Positions 44,028-55,104 of a DNA stretch of 64,000 nucleotides are shown in pieces. The notes below the pieces were generated by a model that worked only from the letters and a program-made list of their open reading frames with translations, was not told the DNA's origin and did no database searches. Positions within the stretch are counted from its first letter, which is position 1; each line of letters starts with the position of its first letter. The DNA comes from Panicum virgatum (lineage: Eukaryota; Streptophyta; Magnoliopsida; Poales; Poaceae): assembly GCF_016808335.1 (NCBI RefSeq), contig NC_053149.1:20122733-20186732 (forward strand). The letters are read 5' to 3'. The position numbers were made by a program, and so were the translations under genes.

Positions 44028-45570
44028 GTTGGTATAAATTTAATCCCGCCTAAATTCCGCATTAGTAGATTTATCTTGTTTAGGGCTAAGTGATCCTATG
44101 ATTAGATGCTAATTATATTCATTAGCTGTTTCAACAAATCACACCCGCCCATGAACATGTGGTGATGCTGCAGCAAACGTCCAACAGAATCTGTTTCGCA
44201 AGTTAATTTCCACGTTGCGTCAATAGCCTTTATTATTGCGTATCTGTGCCCGTGTTCAATTTATTTCCTCTCGGCACGGCGCGGGTTCTTGTCGTGCAAA
44301 CCACACTAATAAAACAGTAGCAGTGAAGGAGAAGGATCGAATATCGACCCGATCGATGTTCCGCCAAGCTTGTCGTGATCGCTAGAGCAACCTGCTTCGC
44401 GCAGGGTAGCGACAACGTCGACGACGACGAGTAAAAGTTTTGTTCGACAGATCCATCCCCATGGCCGGCGACGACGCTTCTGTGCCCAAGCAAAACCCTT
44501 ACTAGTGCTAGTTGTCGTCATCTTATTAATAAGTTGATCTCATTTCATACACATGGTACACGTCTGCGTGTGCCGGCCACATTGAAGCAGGTACCGAGCC
44601 GTCTTGCAGCGTCACCACTTCCATTAACAGCCTATTTATATGGGATAAAGTTGAGTTATAAATCTATTAGCATCATGTTCGAGCAGTATATGACGAGTCT
44701 TAATTTTTTGAGTAAAATGCACTGGCGGTCTCTAAATTTATGATGGTATGTCACTCAGGTCCGTCAACTTTAAAAGTGCATTTCTAGTCCATAACTTGTT
44801 AAGTTGTTCACTATGTGCTCATATATATCGTCAATATCGACATGTTATGCCGACTGTACATCTCTCATCTCATTTATCTCTCTCTTCCCTCAATCATCTC
44901 TCGATCCAACCCTCATCGGGCTGGAGGCACCAATAGAAGCGGCATTAAAGCAGCCCTAGCAAGTGGTAGGATCGACAAGAAACCCGACGAATCTTTCACT
45001 CTACCTCCTCTGACTAAGACTATAGAATATTCTTGCGAATTATGACCTTCGCCTCTTTTACTTCACACAAAAAAATCAATATTGAAGAATAGAAAAGCTA
45101 AGAGGAAGATTAGAGGTGGGAGATGGCATGGTGGAGAAGAAATCCGAAAAGCAAATGCATCAATTCTCATCATAATTAAGCCACGCGGCAGCCGTCTTGG
45201 GGACGTACAATTAATTAGCATGCCATGCATGTCAACATTACTTGCTTACGTGGATGCATATGGACTTGCGGTAAACAATCTAAAAGTTTTGGATTCAGCA
45301 ATGTATTTTTGGAGTTGATGGATCTAAATAACACACCCTCACACGTTCAGAAACTGCCGGTGTGCTGTACTCTAATTTCCTGGAACCAAACATGCACGCG
45401 CGCCCTCGTCATAGATGCTTGAAGCTAGACCCTACTTGCATATATGTCATGGCACACGGGGCGTGTGTGGTGCGCGCCGGCCGAGTGCGCCGTGCGTCCA
45501 CCTCACGCTCTGCCGCCTTAGCGCGCGGCGTGCACGTAATAACCCCACTTGCTTGGCCACTGCACTGTCC
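44028..45570. other. Intergenic DNA upstream of GDSL gene 3
   Basis: No gene recognised. 44230-44520 is GC-rich with short open frames lacking domains. 44640-45240 is mixed. The proximal promoter of GDSL gene 3 occupies the right end. Confidence 0.4.
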
Positions 45571-45577
45571 TGTCATC

Positions 45578-45584
45578 TATATAA
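45578..45584 (+). promoter_or_regulatory. TATA box of GDSL gene 3
   Basis: TATATAA, about 117 bases upstream of the ATG at 45701, followed by CA-rich leader sequence. Confidence 0.65.
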
Positions 45585-45700
45585 CACACACAGCACTTGA
45601 TCCTCTCCGGCCGAGCTGCTCTAGCGACAAACCGTACCGTACGTGCCTCCGACCCTCTTCCTCAACCGCACATCCACATCCGCGCCGCCTTTGCAGAGCC

Positions 45701-47941
45701 ATGGCGGCGGCTCGCACCACCCGCATCAGCAGGCCGGGCGGCGGCGCGGGGGCTGCTGCCGCCGCCGCCGCGGCGGTGGCCGTGCTCGTCGTCTCTGCTC
45801 TTGCGGCGAGGACGGAGTACTCCTGGCAGGAGGGCGGCGGCGACCCGGCCGCGACGGCGTGCGCGCGGCGGCCCGTGGTGTTCGCGTTCGGGGACTCCAA
45901 CACGGACACGGGCGGCGTCGCGGCGGGGCTGGGCTACTACTACCCGCTCCCGGAGGGCCGCGCCTTCTTCCGCCGCGCCACAGGGCGCCTCTGCGACGGC
46001 CGACTCGTCATCGACTACCTCTGTGAGTCATCGTCGTCACACACCAGCAGCTCGCCCATCTCCACTGCTGCTTCGTTCTTGATACTCCACTGCTCGTCGC
46101 CGGCCGGCCGGTCGCGCGCACGTACCCAGCTAGCTAGTGGTGGTCGAGGTCGCCGTGAAAGCAGCCAGAGAACGATCGAGAGAAGGTTATTAGTTTGTGG
46201 TGCCTGATGGTGACCGCGCGCAGGCGCAGCACAGGTCTTTGCAAATGATAGGCGCGCGAGCGTGCTGGGTCCATCTCAGGAAAACGAAAAGGCCGCGAGC
46301 GCCAACGATCGGCCTCCGGTTTCCACAAACTGGCCGGAATCCACCGCACCGTGCCGGCATAAACCGGGCCCTGTGCAAAACTCTAAAGTGACTCGGAATC
46401 GTAGAGTGCGGTCGTGGGCAGAAGTGTGAGCATGGCTAGCTTCAGGTTGCTAGTGCCACCCATCATGAGCTCGCACTTCCACCGTCCCACATTTGCGACC
46501 TCCAGTTTTTCCTTTCCATGGCGACCAGCCGTGACCGGGACCTCCATTTCCTTCCTCTGCTGGTGATGGACGGTTCGGCGCAAGATGTGGCCTGGGCAGC
46601 TCTCGAATCTCTGCTTCTATCTTGAAAACATTGCTGTCGCATTTTCCTGAACCTTTTTACGCGCGCGTGGTGATCGATGATCTGTCGGGCACGCCGGCCG
46701 GGTGAACCACGGCATGCAGGTGAGAGCCTGAACATGAGCTACCTGAGCCCGTACCTGGAGGCCCTGGGCTCCGACTTCACCGGCGGCGCCAACTTCGCCA
46801 TCTCCGGCTCCGCCACGCTCCCCCGCAGCGCCCCCTTCTCCCTCCACGTCCAGGTCCAGCAGTTCATCCACTTCAAGCAGCGATCCTTCGAGCTCGTCGC
46901 CCATGGTAAGGAAGTTAAGGAACACACACACCATGCCGCCCTGCTGCTTCCATGTTCGTTCGGAGGCACGCGACGCAAGTGACGAGCGAGCTCTGTCCTC
47001 CTTGGGGGCCCGGCATGCAGGTGGGAGCGCCCCGGTCGACGCCGACGGCTTCCGGAACGCGCTCTACCTCATCGACATCGGCCAGAACGACCTCTCCGCC
47101 GCGTTCGGGAGCGGGGCGCCCTACGACGACATCATCCACCTCAAGATCCCGGCCTTCATCTCAGAGATAAAGGACGCCATCATGGTACAAATAAAAGAAA
47201 ATTGCCATGCTCGATCGATCGGCCTTGTTCTGTTCTTTCTGTCTAGTAGCTGCGTTCTTGTCTGAACACTGAACTAGCTGTTGTGGAACGACGAACCTGC
47301 TTCAATCGATTAGACTCTCTACTACAACGGCGCCAAGAACTTCTGGGTCCACGGCACCGGCCCCCTGGGCTGCCTGCCCCAGAAGCTCGCCGCGCCCAGG
47401 CCCGACGACGGCGACCTCGACTACAGCGGCTGCCTCAAGACCCTCAACAACGGCGCCTACGAGTTCAACAACCAGCTCCGCGCCGCCTGCGACGAGCTCA
47501 GGTCGCAGCTGCGTGGCGCCACCATCGTCTACACCGACGTGCTGCTCGTCAAGTACGACCTCGTCGCCAACCACTCCGCCTACGGTCCGTGCATGATGAG
47601 CTCTCCATGCCTTGTAACTCCATCACGAATTCACGATCGGGGGGGCTCGATGACCTCGATCATGACCAAGATGCAGTTCGGATTTTTTTTTTCTTGTTCT
47701 GTTTTCAGGATTCGAGGAGCCGCTCATGGCGTGCTGCGGCTACGGCGGGCCGCCCTACAACTACAACGCGAACGTGAGCTGCCTCGGCCCGGGCTTCCGG
47801 GTGTGCGAGGACGGCGCCAAGTTCGTCAGCTGGGACGGCGTGCACTACACCGACGCCGCGAACGCCGTCGCCGCCGCCAAGATCCTCTCCGGCGAGTTCT
47901 CCACGCCCAAGCTGCCCTTCGCCTACTTCTGCAAGGCATGA
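45701..47941 (+). CDS. GDSL esterase/lipase, GDSN subgroup (gene 3 of 3)
   Basis: Exons 45701-46022, 46720-46905, 47021-47184, 47314-47584 and 47709-47941 splice to 391 residues. An Ala-rich hydrophobic N-terminus (residues 15-36) is a likely signal peptide. Block I is FAFGDSNTDTGG with Ser66. Block III is IGQNDLS. The C-terminal block is SWDGVHYTDAAN with Asp357 and His360, so the catalytic set is complete. Exons 2, 4 and 5 are 186, 271 and 233 bases, identical in length to those of gene 2. The motif ACCGYGGPP-like CCGYGGPPYNY before block V is shared by all three. The donor of intron 4 (GTCCGT) is weak but fits the conserved phase. It is predicted to be a secreted or vacuolar esterase with unknown substrate. 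A copia element starts about 215 bases beyond the stop. Confidence 0.93.
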
Positions 47942-48156
47942 CGACGACGGGCCTGCGCTGGCAGTGCACTGTGTTTGATACCAGCAAGCAAAGCCGAGCG
48001 ATTTATTATTAGCTGAGAATCCGTTCGCAACCAAGGCAAGAAATGTGACGCATTTCACATGGAATAATTTGTGACTAACCGTCTGTCCTCCTGTACCCTC
48101 CACACTCAATATCAGGTAGGATTGTGCATTAGGGCGTTTAATTTTGAGATTACTAA

Positions 48157-48478
48157 TGTTAGAAGCGACGGAGAAACAAACGACGAAGAACAGAAAGATC
48201 AAACCGTAGGAAGACACGAGATTTAACGTGGAAAACTCCTCCAATGCGAAATGTAAAAATTACGGGTGCCAGCTAGTAAGAACTTTACTATATCGGGTGT
48301 GTGTTTACAACGTCTAGCGGCGACTTACAAAAGGAATAATGAATTATAGAGCAAAACCCTAATCATGGATATATGTACTGTACCGCTCTCCGGCCGAAGC
48401 CTCCCGGCGACGGGCCTCCGCTCCGCTCCGTCGGAAGTTGGCTTTTTTCTTGTACAGAATTTGAATCACAATATAACA
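48157..48478 (-). repeat. 3' LTR of the copia element
   Basis: Starts at the duplication ACTAA and ends next to the purine-rich tract. It contains about 20 extra bases (48363-48390) relative to the other LTR. Confidence 0.93.
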
Positions 48479-48576
48479 TACTCCACCTTGAGACAAATTC
48501 TTTCTTGTAGCATATATCAAATCATCACCTGAACACAACAAAGGACAGAGGTTCTGGCGCCACATAGCCTCTTGGG

Positions 48577-51405
48577 CTAAGCTGTCAAACCAACTAACTT
48601 AGCTACAGGAACTGGTTTAGTCATCATATCAGCTGGATTATCATGAATACTGATCTTGCATACCTTCAGTTTACCTTGTGAAATCACATCACACACGTAA
48701 TGTTACTTGACATCAATATGCTTAGTCCTCTCATGGAACATCTGATCTTTGGTGAGACATATAGTACTTTGACTGTCACAGAATAGATCAATGCAAGAAT
48801 CAACTCCACACAGCTCAGCAAACAAACCTTTCAGCCAAACTGTCTCCTTACACGCTTCAGCAATAGCCATATATTCTGCCTCAGTGGTAGACATAGCAAT
48901 AACATGCTGCAAAGTAGCCTTCCAACTCACAGCACAACTGCCAACAGTGAACACATAACCTGTGAGTGACCTGCGCCTATCCAAATCAGCAGCATAATCT
49001 GAATCCACATGACCAATAAGTCCCTGATCAGTTCTCCCAAACTTCAAACAAGAATCTGTTGTCCCTCTGAGGTACCTGAAAATCCACTGAACTGCCTTCC
49101 AATGTTCTTTACCAGGATTAGACATGTATCTGCTAACCAAATTCATAGTATATGATAAATCTGGATGAGAGCAAATCATGGCATACATCAAAGAACCAAC
49201 AACACTAGAATATGAGACTTTTGACATATATTCAACATCCTTATCAGAACTAGGACACTGAGCGGCTGACAATTTAAAGTGAGGTGCAATAGGAGTACTA
49301 ACTGGCTTTGCATCATGCATATTAAAATGATGAAGAACCTTGTTAATGTAATTATACTGACTAAGAAATAATAAACCAGATTTTTTGTCTCTAGTAATCT
49401 CCATACCCAGAATTTTCTTAGCATCACCAAGATCTTTCATATCAAATTCACTACTCAACAATTTCTTTAGTGTAGTAATTTCTTTTCTGCTCTTGGCAGC
49501 AATAAGCATGTCATCAACATATAACAGCAAGTATATAGGTGATCCATCAATAATTTTAATGTAAACACAGCTATCATATTTAGATCTTTTAAAGCCATGT
49601 AACAACATAAATGAATCAAACCTTTTATACCACCGACGAGGAGACTGTTTCAAACCATACAAGAACTTCTTCAATTTATAAACATAATTCTTCTTGCCTG
49701 GCACTATGAATCCTTCTGGCCGATCTATGTATATTTCCTCCTCAAGCTCTCCATGCAAAAATGCAGTCTTCACATCTAACTGCTCAAGCTCAAGATCATG
49801 CATAGCAACAATACTAAAGAATGTCCGAATTGAACTATGCTTCACAACTAGAGAGAACACATCATTATAATCAACACCAGGAATCTGACTGAAGCCTTTT
49901 GCAACTAACCTTGCCTTAAATCTTGGAGGCTCACTAGGAGACAAACCCTCCTTTCTTTTGAAGACCCATTTGCAGCGAACAGTCTTCTTTTGCTTAGGCA
50001 AGCTCACAATCTCCCATGTGCCATTCTTCTCAAGAGACTGCATCTCCTCATGCATAGCTGAGATCCACTTCTCTTTATCAACAGAATCAATGGCTTCAGA
50101 ATATGTTGCTGGCTCACTAGCATTCTCCACCTGTTCAACACAACTCAAAGCATAATAAGTCATATTACACTCCTCAATTAAACGGTTTGGAGGTCCACAA
50201 CTCCTCTTTGATCCGCGAAGAGCAATAGGTAAATCTAGATCCTCCTCTTGCTGCAAAATGGACTGTGAAACTAGAGGTGAGTACTGAACAGTACCAAGAA
50301 CACTATCTGGAGCATCATTACCAACAACTTTATTTTTCTGGTCATCCATAAGCTCCACCTACACACTAACTTGTGGCTGCAATTTCTAAACTAAAGCATC
50401 ATCTGTGGACAAACTATCAGTAAACATCACAGAATCATTGAAAACTACACTTCTGCTCATGAAAGTTTTTCTAGTTTCAGGATTCCACAATTTATAACCT
50501 TTGACTCCCAAACCATAACCAAGAAACAGACATTTAATAGCTCTAGACTCTAATTTCCCATTATTAACATGAGCATAAGCAGTGCAGCCAAAAACTCTCA
50601 AGTGTGAATAATATGCAGGTGTACCAGACCATACCTTAATAGGAGTCTTCTTGTTGAGTGGAATAGAAGGCGACCTGTTGATCAAATAGCATGTAGTATT
50701 AGTAGCCTCAGCCCAAAAATGTTTGTTCATACAGGCACTGGACAGCATGCAACGAGCCTTCGAGATAATGGTCATGTTCATGCGCTCGGCCACACCATTC
50801 TGTTGAGGAGTGTATGAGATGGTGTGATGCCTAACAATGCCTTCTTTTCTGCAATAATCATCAAAAAGATCTGAACAGAACTCTCCACCATTATCAGTCC
50901 GAAGCACTTTGACCTTCTTCTCAGTTTGCCTTTCTATCATGACTTTCCACTCTGTAAAAACAGCAAAAGTATCATCTTTGTTTTTTAGAAAATAAGGCTA
51001 GACTCTTCTAGAGTAATCATCAATAATGGTAAGTATATAACGAGCACCACCATATGAAGGCTTACGAGAAGGACCCCATAAATTAGCATGAACATAATCA
51101 AGTGTACCTTTTGTGGTATGAACAGAGGTATTGAATTTGACCCTCTTGTGCTGACCAAATACACAATGCTCACAGAACTTCTTGCCGCTCAGAATGCAGC
51201 CATCTAGCAGGTTTCTCTTCATCAATTCTGTTATACCGAGTTCACTCATATGTCCAAGATGCATATGCCAAAGGTTAGTCTTACTAGGTTCAACATTAGT
51301 AACAGCAGCAGCAGAAGAAATAGAACCATATAAAATACAACATCTGAGAACATATAAATTTGAAGGATTGAGATCACCCAGCAAATATACAAGAGAACCT
51401 TTAGA
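48577..51405 (-). pseudogene. Copia pol remnant: integrase, reverse transcriptase, RNase H
   Basis: Reading leftwards: a GAG-pre-integrase region with HLGHMSELG, the integrase core (DYSRR, then RTDNGGEF and a PQQNGVAER motif), the reverse transcriptase (QLDVKTAFLHG, LLLYVDDMLIA) and RNase H (STTEAEYMA, ERTKHIDVK). The order is that of Ty1-copia. In-frame stops near 50998, 50386 and 48703 break the frame, with the last conserved residues reaching 48577. The reverse transcriptase part is uninterrupted for about 550 codons. No protease precedes the integrase. Non-functional as it stands. Confidence 0.92.
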
Positions 51406-51667
51406 TACCCTTCGCATTGGAGGGGTTTTCCTGCAGCACTTCTTGCAGAATATCATTAGATAGATGAAGCTGAATAAGTGAAAGAGCCTTACGGTCCTTG
51501 CGCTTCTCCTCATCGATCCACTCATCCTTCTTCTTCTTCCCGAAACATTCCAGCACCTCATCAAGATCATTGGTTTGCGCCAGAATAGCTCTCATCTTGA
51601 CTTGCCACAGCGAGAACCTTGTCTTGTAGTCCAACATCGGTAGATCATACTTCATCGATGCCATCAC
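51406..51667 (-). pseudogene. Copia gag remnant (N-terminal part only)
   Basis: Starts at 51667 or 51664 (MMASMKYDLPMLDYK) and encodes about 80 residues of the gag N-terminus (FSLWQVKMRAIL, HLSNDILQEVL). The frame then breaks at a junction directly in front of pre-integrase sequence. Zinc knuckle and protease are absent. Confidence 0.85.
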
Positions 51668-51703
51668 GAAACCCTAACTTGAAACCATGGCTCTGTTACC
51701 ACT

Positions 51704-51999
51704 TGTTAGAAGCGACGGCGAAACAAATGGCGAAGAACAGAAAGATCAAACCGCAGGAAGACATGAGATTTAACGTGGAAAACCTATCCAATGCGAAGGG
51801 TAAAAACCACGAGTGCCAGCCAGCAAGAACTTCACTATATCGGGTGTGTATTTACAATGCCTAGCGGCTGCTTACAAGAGGAATAATGAACTATAGAGCA
51901 AAACCCTAATCCGGCCCAAGCCTCCCGGCGACAGGCCTCCGCTCCGCTCCATCGAAAGTTGGTATCTTTCTTGTACAGAATTTGGATCACAATATAACA
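51704..51999 (-). repeat. 5' LTR of the copia element
   Basis: Adjacent to the primer-binding site (51690-51701) and bounded on the right by the duplication ACTAA. Confidence 0.93.
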
Positions 52000-52355
52000 A
52001 CTAATGTGCACGGGAAGAACTAACAATAATTCGAAAGCCTACGTGCTGATGGTGAAAGACAACAATGCGCTATCTTGGAGGATGAGAGAACCCTAGGGGC
52101 CCCTGGATCCCTCCGAGCCGCCGCCGCCGGCGGCCGCCTCCACGGCGTCGGCGGCCTCCCCTTCCATCCTCTCCCCTCACCTTCCTGCCTCCCCTCCCCG
52201 TCCCTCACCTTGCATGTCCGGGCTCGGGGGTCGGCCCGAGCTCGCGGGATGCGGGGCTGCGCCGCGCGTCGGGCGGGCGCCGAGGCCACCGGGCGCCATA
52301 GAGGAGGTCTCTACTGCCAACTTCCCCTCGCCCACCATGACGCCGTACGCTGCCT

Positions 52356-53393
52356 GTGGCGCCGCCGCCGCGGCCACCCCACGGCTTGGGAGCTGGATCT
52401 GGCGCGCCCTCGCCTCCGGTGTCGGCCTCTGCCACCGCTGACTCTAGAGCGCCCTGCCGGCCGCCGACTCCGCCGGTCGGCACGGAGAGAGTTGCCACCG
52501 CTACCATTGACGACATGCTCAGATCCACACCACCTAGGCCCAAGCCCGGGCCTTTCGAGCTTGCGAATGCCAAAGCCTCCACGGCGCCACCGACATCCCC
52601 CAGCTCGTCCTCCCTCTCACCGACCGTGCCTCCGTTCTTCCCAGCCTTCTCGAGAGGGCGCTCGAAGAGCCAACGGTGGGCGGACAATGACGGCGATGAG
52701 CCAGTCGACGACCACCCCATGACCTATCTGGGCGTCGCTTGTCGCCCGCCGAAACCGGTGGCTTCGGCCCCGCCGCGTGCCCAGCCTGTCATGGACACGG
52801 ACCGTGGCCGTGCCGACGCTGGGTGGCATGGATTGAGGCGAAGACGGAGGAAGCGCAGCCAGCCGCGCTCGCAGCTTGTGCACGGCTTGCCGGATCGTCC
52901 AGTGGAAGGACGCGTCCCTGCTCGTCAACGCCTTGGTCGACGCAAGCAGGTCTCCGCCCCCGACGCCAACCAACGCCGAGAGCCACGACGCACGCCGGTG
53001 CACCAACGCCTCGGCCCCAGGGTTATAGAGCACCCGGCTCTGTGTCACCGTCCTCGCCGCTTCTCGCCTCCGAATGCCGACAGGTGGCGGGAGGTCTTGC
53101 CCCAGCGGACGCATGTCAACGGCGCTGACGCCGAGCGCCACCCCACCCACCAGCCGCCCACGCGTCGACCTCTTCCGGTGGAGCTGAGCGGCCGATGCCT
53201 GAACTGTCTCTCTTACAAACACCGCCGAGCAGATTGCAGGCTACCAACAAGGTGTCTCCGCTGCCTCAGTCTTCGGCATCATGCTCGTGACTGCAAGCAG
53301 CCGCGTTCACCACAAACCGGCAACTCGGTTGCTCGGGGCCACGATGGCCCATCGCTGGCTATCGCTACATGTGTCGGAGGTGAGCGACGATGA
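52356..53393 (+). pseudogene. LINE ORF1-like frame with two zinc knuckles, broken
   Basis: The open frame is rich in Pro/Arg/Ala and ends with a cysteine-histidine region near 53190-53305 (CLNCLSYKHRRADC, then CLRCLSLRHHARDC), that is two CCHC-type knuckles as in gag and L1 ORF1 proteins. It stops at 53393, and downstream ORF1-like coding resumes in other frames. The true start cannot be fixed: the frame is open from 52356 and a similar open frame overlaps from 52075. Together with the segment at 54016-54393 it makes one decayed ORF1. Confidence 0.6.
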
Positions 53394-53461
53394 CGACGTC
53401 ATTCGAGATGTCTGAGGAAGACAAGGGACAATATCTCAGGTGCTCCAACTGGTTCCTCAGG

Positions 53462-53639
53462 TGATGCGGCAGCTGCTCGGGCCACTCACGGTGACCCGGT
53501 CTTGGGGCCATGGCTGCTCGCGACCGACCCGTTGTTACTCACCCTATGGCGATGCGGCAGCTGCTCGGGCCACTCACGGTGACCCGGTCTTGGGGCCATG
53601 GCTGCTCGCGACCGACCCGTTGTTACTCACCCTATGGCC
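53462..53639 (+). repeat. Perfect 89-bp tandem duplication
   Basis: The unit beginning GATGCGGCAGCTGCTCGGGC occurs at 53462-53550 and again at 53551-53639 without visible differences. 89 is not a multiple of three, so it shifts the ORF1 frame. The identity indicates a recent event. Confidence 0.93.
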
Positions 53640-54015
53640 TTGTGACACACCCGTCAGTCGTGACACCACGAATGACCCGTTGTTGGAGGAGTTGGCTGCT
53701 TCATTCCTGAGCCTGGGTTCTACTCCGGCAGCTTCTCGGCTCAAGGATGAGCCACTGGGAGAGGTGTCCTGCACCTGCGGCCTTCCAGGAAGGCAGCAGA
53801 TGCCACCCTAGCATGCCGACTCAGTGCTGCAGACACCACCACGGTGCCCCACTTTGCTGGTTGCAGACTCACCTCCGGGGTCATCTCTGCAGGAGCACAC
53901 ACATGCCGGCACAGTCTCGGGGCATGTTGATGATTGCCTGCCAGGCTTCAGTCCTGCCGAACCCACGGTAGACGCTGTTCCTCCCGGTACGCCGCCGGTG
54001 GATGCCCACTAGATC

Positions 54016-54393
54016 ATGGACAACAATGCCTCTGCCAACTGCCTCGAGCTCTTCATCAACAAAGTGATGAGTAAGATTGCCTCCCCACTGATCCCACTGA
54101 TCCGTGAACCACCCAAGCAAGCGCCTGCAAAGGTCGCACTACCGTGGCGAAGCAAGCGCCAGGCGGCTCAAAGCCTTTCTCGGGTGCCTGCTTCTCAGCG
54201 AGGTGAGATCCTAGTCATGCATCGCCTGGGTTTGATCACCGTGGGGTCAACGCCAAGCGCCTCGGCAGTGAAGGCCTATGAGGACCTCTACAAGCCCGAC
54301 ACTTCCAACGCCATGGCGCTTGCAGCAATCTTCAATGTCGATGTTGGGACTGAGTCGTGCCGGCAGAGGCGGAAGCGCAAGCTGGCTTCCTAG
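54016..54393 (+). pseudogene. C-terminal part of LINE ORF1-like protein
   Basis: 125 codons (MDNNASANCLELFINKVMSK onward) with a basic stretch (SKRQAAQSL) and a basic end (RQRRKRKLAS). This resembles the C-terminus of ORF1 proteins of grass LINEs. It is separated from the zinc-knuckle frame by about 0.6 kb of Pro/Ser-rich sequence with frame changes. Confidence 0.5.
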
Positions 54394-54691
54394 ACTGATT
54401 TTCTACCTTCTCTGGTTGTCTATCATCTATGTAATATCGAACTTTGATTTCCCTCTATAGGATGGTCCAGCCCATGGCTGTAATTCTGTAGACTATATAC
54501 TAGGGCGCTTGTTTGAAGCATATTGTCTGTAACAAACCCTTCTACCTTAATTATAAAGATACTCAAATCTTTTGCGTATTCAATAAAATAAAAAAAATTC
54601 AAAAGCCTACTAGGAACGTACGCTACCACAAATTCGAAAGCCTCAGCAAAACAGAAAAAACAGAGACCGGATAAGGTTGTGGATGGGAGTG

Positions 54692-55091
54692 TGTTAGGCT
54701 GATCTCATCCGAGTCAGGCCCAATGGCATGCTCGGACCCTTGACTCGTGTCCTGATCGGGGATGCCCAACCCAACACAGCTGATGGGCCCCTGTCGCACA
54801 GTGCCGTATTAAAGAGAGAGGTGGGGTCAGTGGCTTGCGACAAGAGGTTCACGGCCAGCCACTCCCTACTGCCCAAACCCTAAATCCGATCTGAGAAGGG
54901 CACTAAAGCGACGGGAAGCCCCACTGTTGCCATCGCGTCGTCGCTCCTGCACCACTACTGCACCGCTCGTCACTGCCCGTGTGTAGCCTCCACCAACAGA
55001 ATTAGTGGGGTGAACAATAGTGGTGGAAAGGTAAGTCAAGCAATGTAAAATCCCCACTGATCTACTCTTAGACAGTCATAGAGTTCTAATA
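54692..55091 (+). mobile_element. 5' LTR of a copia-type element
   Basis: Starts TGTTAGGC and ends CTAATA (the expected CTAACA with one change), followed one base later by the primer-binding site TGGTATCAGAGC at 55093-55104, complementary to initiator tRNA-Met. No matching 3' LTR is found in the window. Confidence 0.7.
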
Positions 55092-55092
55092 A

Positions 55093-55104
55093 TGGTATCA
55101 GAGC
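55093..55104 (+). other. Retrotransposon primer-binding site
   Basis: TGGTATCAGAGC, the standard plant copia site for initiator tRNA-Met. Confidence 0.85.

Larger units (their letters stand above)
48157..51999 (-). mobile_element. Ty1-copia retrotransposon with internal deletion
   Basis: The LTRs are 48157-48478 (3') and 51704-51999 (5'), both starting TGTTAGAAGCGACGG and ending AATATAACA on the plus strand. The target duplication is ACTAA (48152-48156 and 52000-52004). The primer-binding site TGGTAACAGAGC (complement of 51690-51701) lies next to the 5' LTR and a purine-rich tract lies at 48481-48491. At 3.8 kb it is shorter than usual for an autonomous copia, because the end of gag and the protease are missing. 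The LTRs differ in length (322 and 296) and by many substitutions, so the insertion is not recent. Confidence 0.95.
52043..54595 (+). mobile_element. LINE-like retroposon carrying ORF1 only
   Basis: A 15-base direct duplication, AATTC(G/A)AAAGCCTAC, flanks it at 52028-52042 and 54596-54610. The right end is A-rich (AATAAAATAAAAAA). Both are marks of target-primed reverse transcription. The content resembles ORF1 of grass L1-type LINEs: a zinc-knuckle region and a characteristic C-terminal segment. No endonuclease or reverse transcriptase is present. It is probably a retroposed or non-autonomous derivative. Confidence 0.75.

Noticed and set aside
52356..54393. A host zinc-knuckle protein gene
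   Set aside because: Broken frames, A-rich tail and direct duplications show retroposition. The knuckles fit LINE ORF1.
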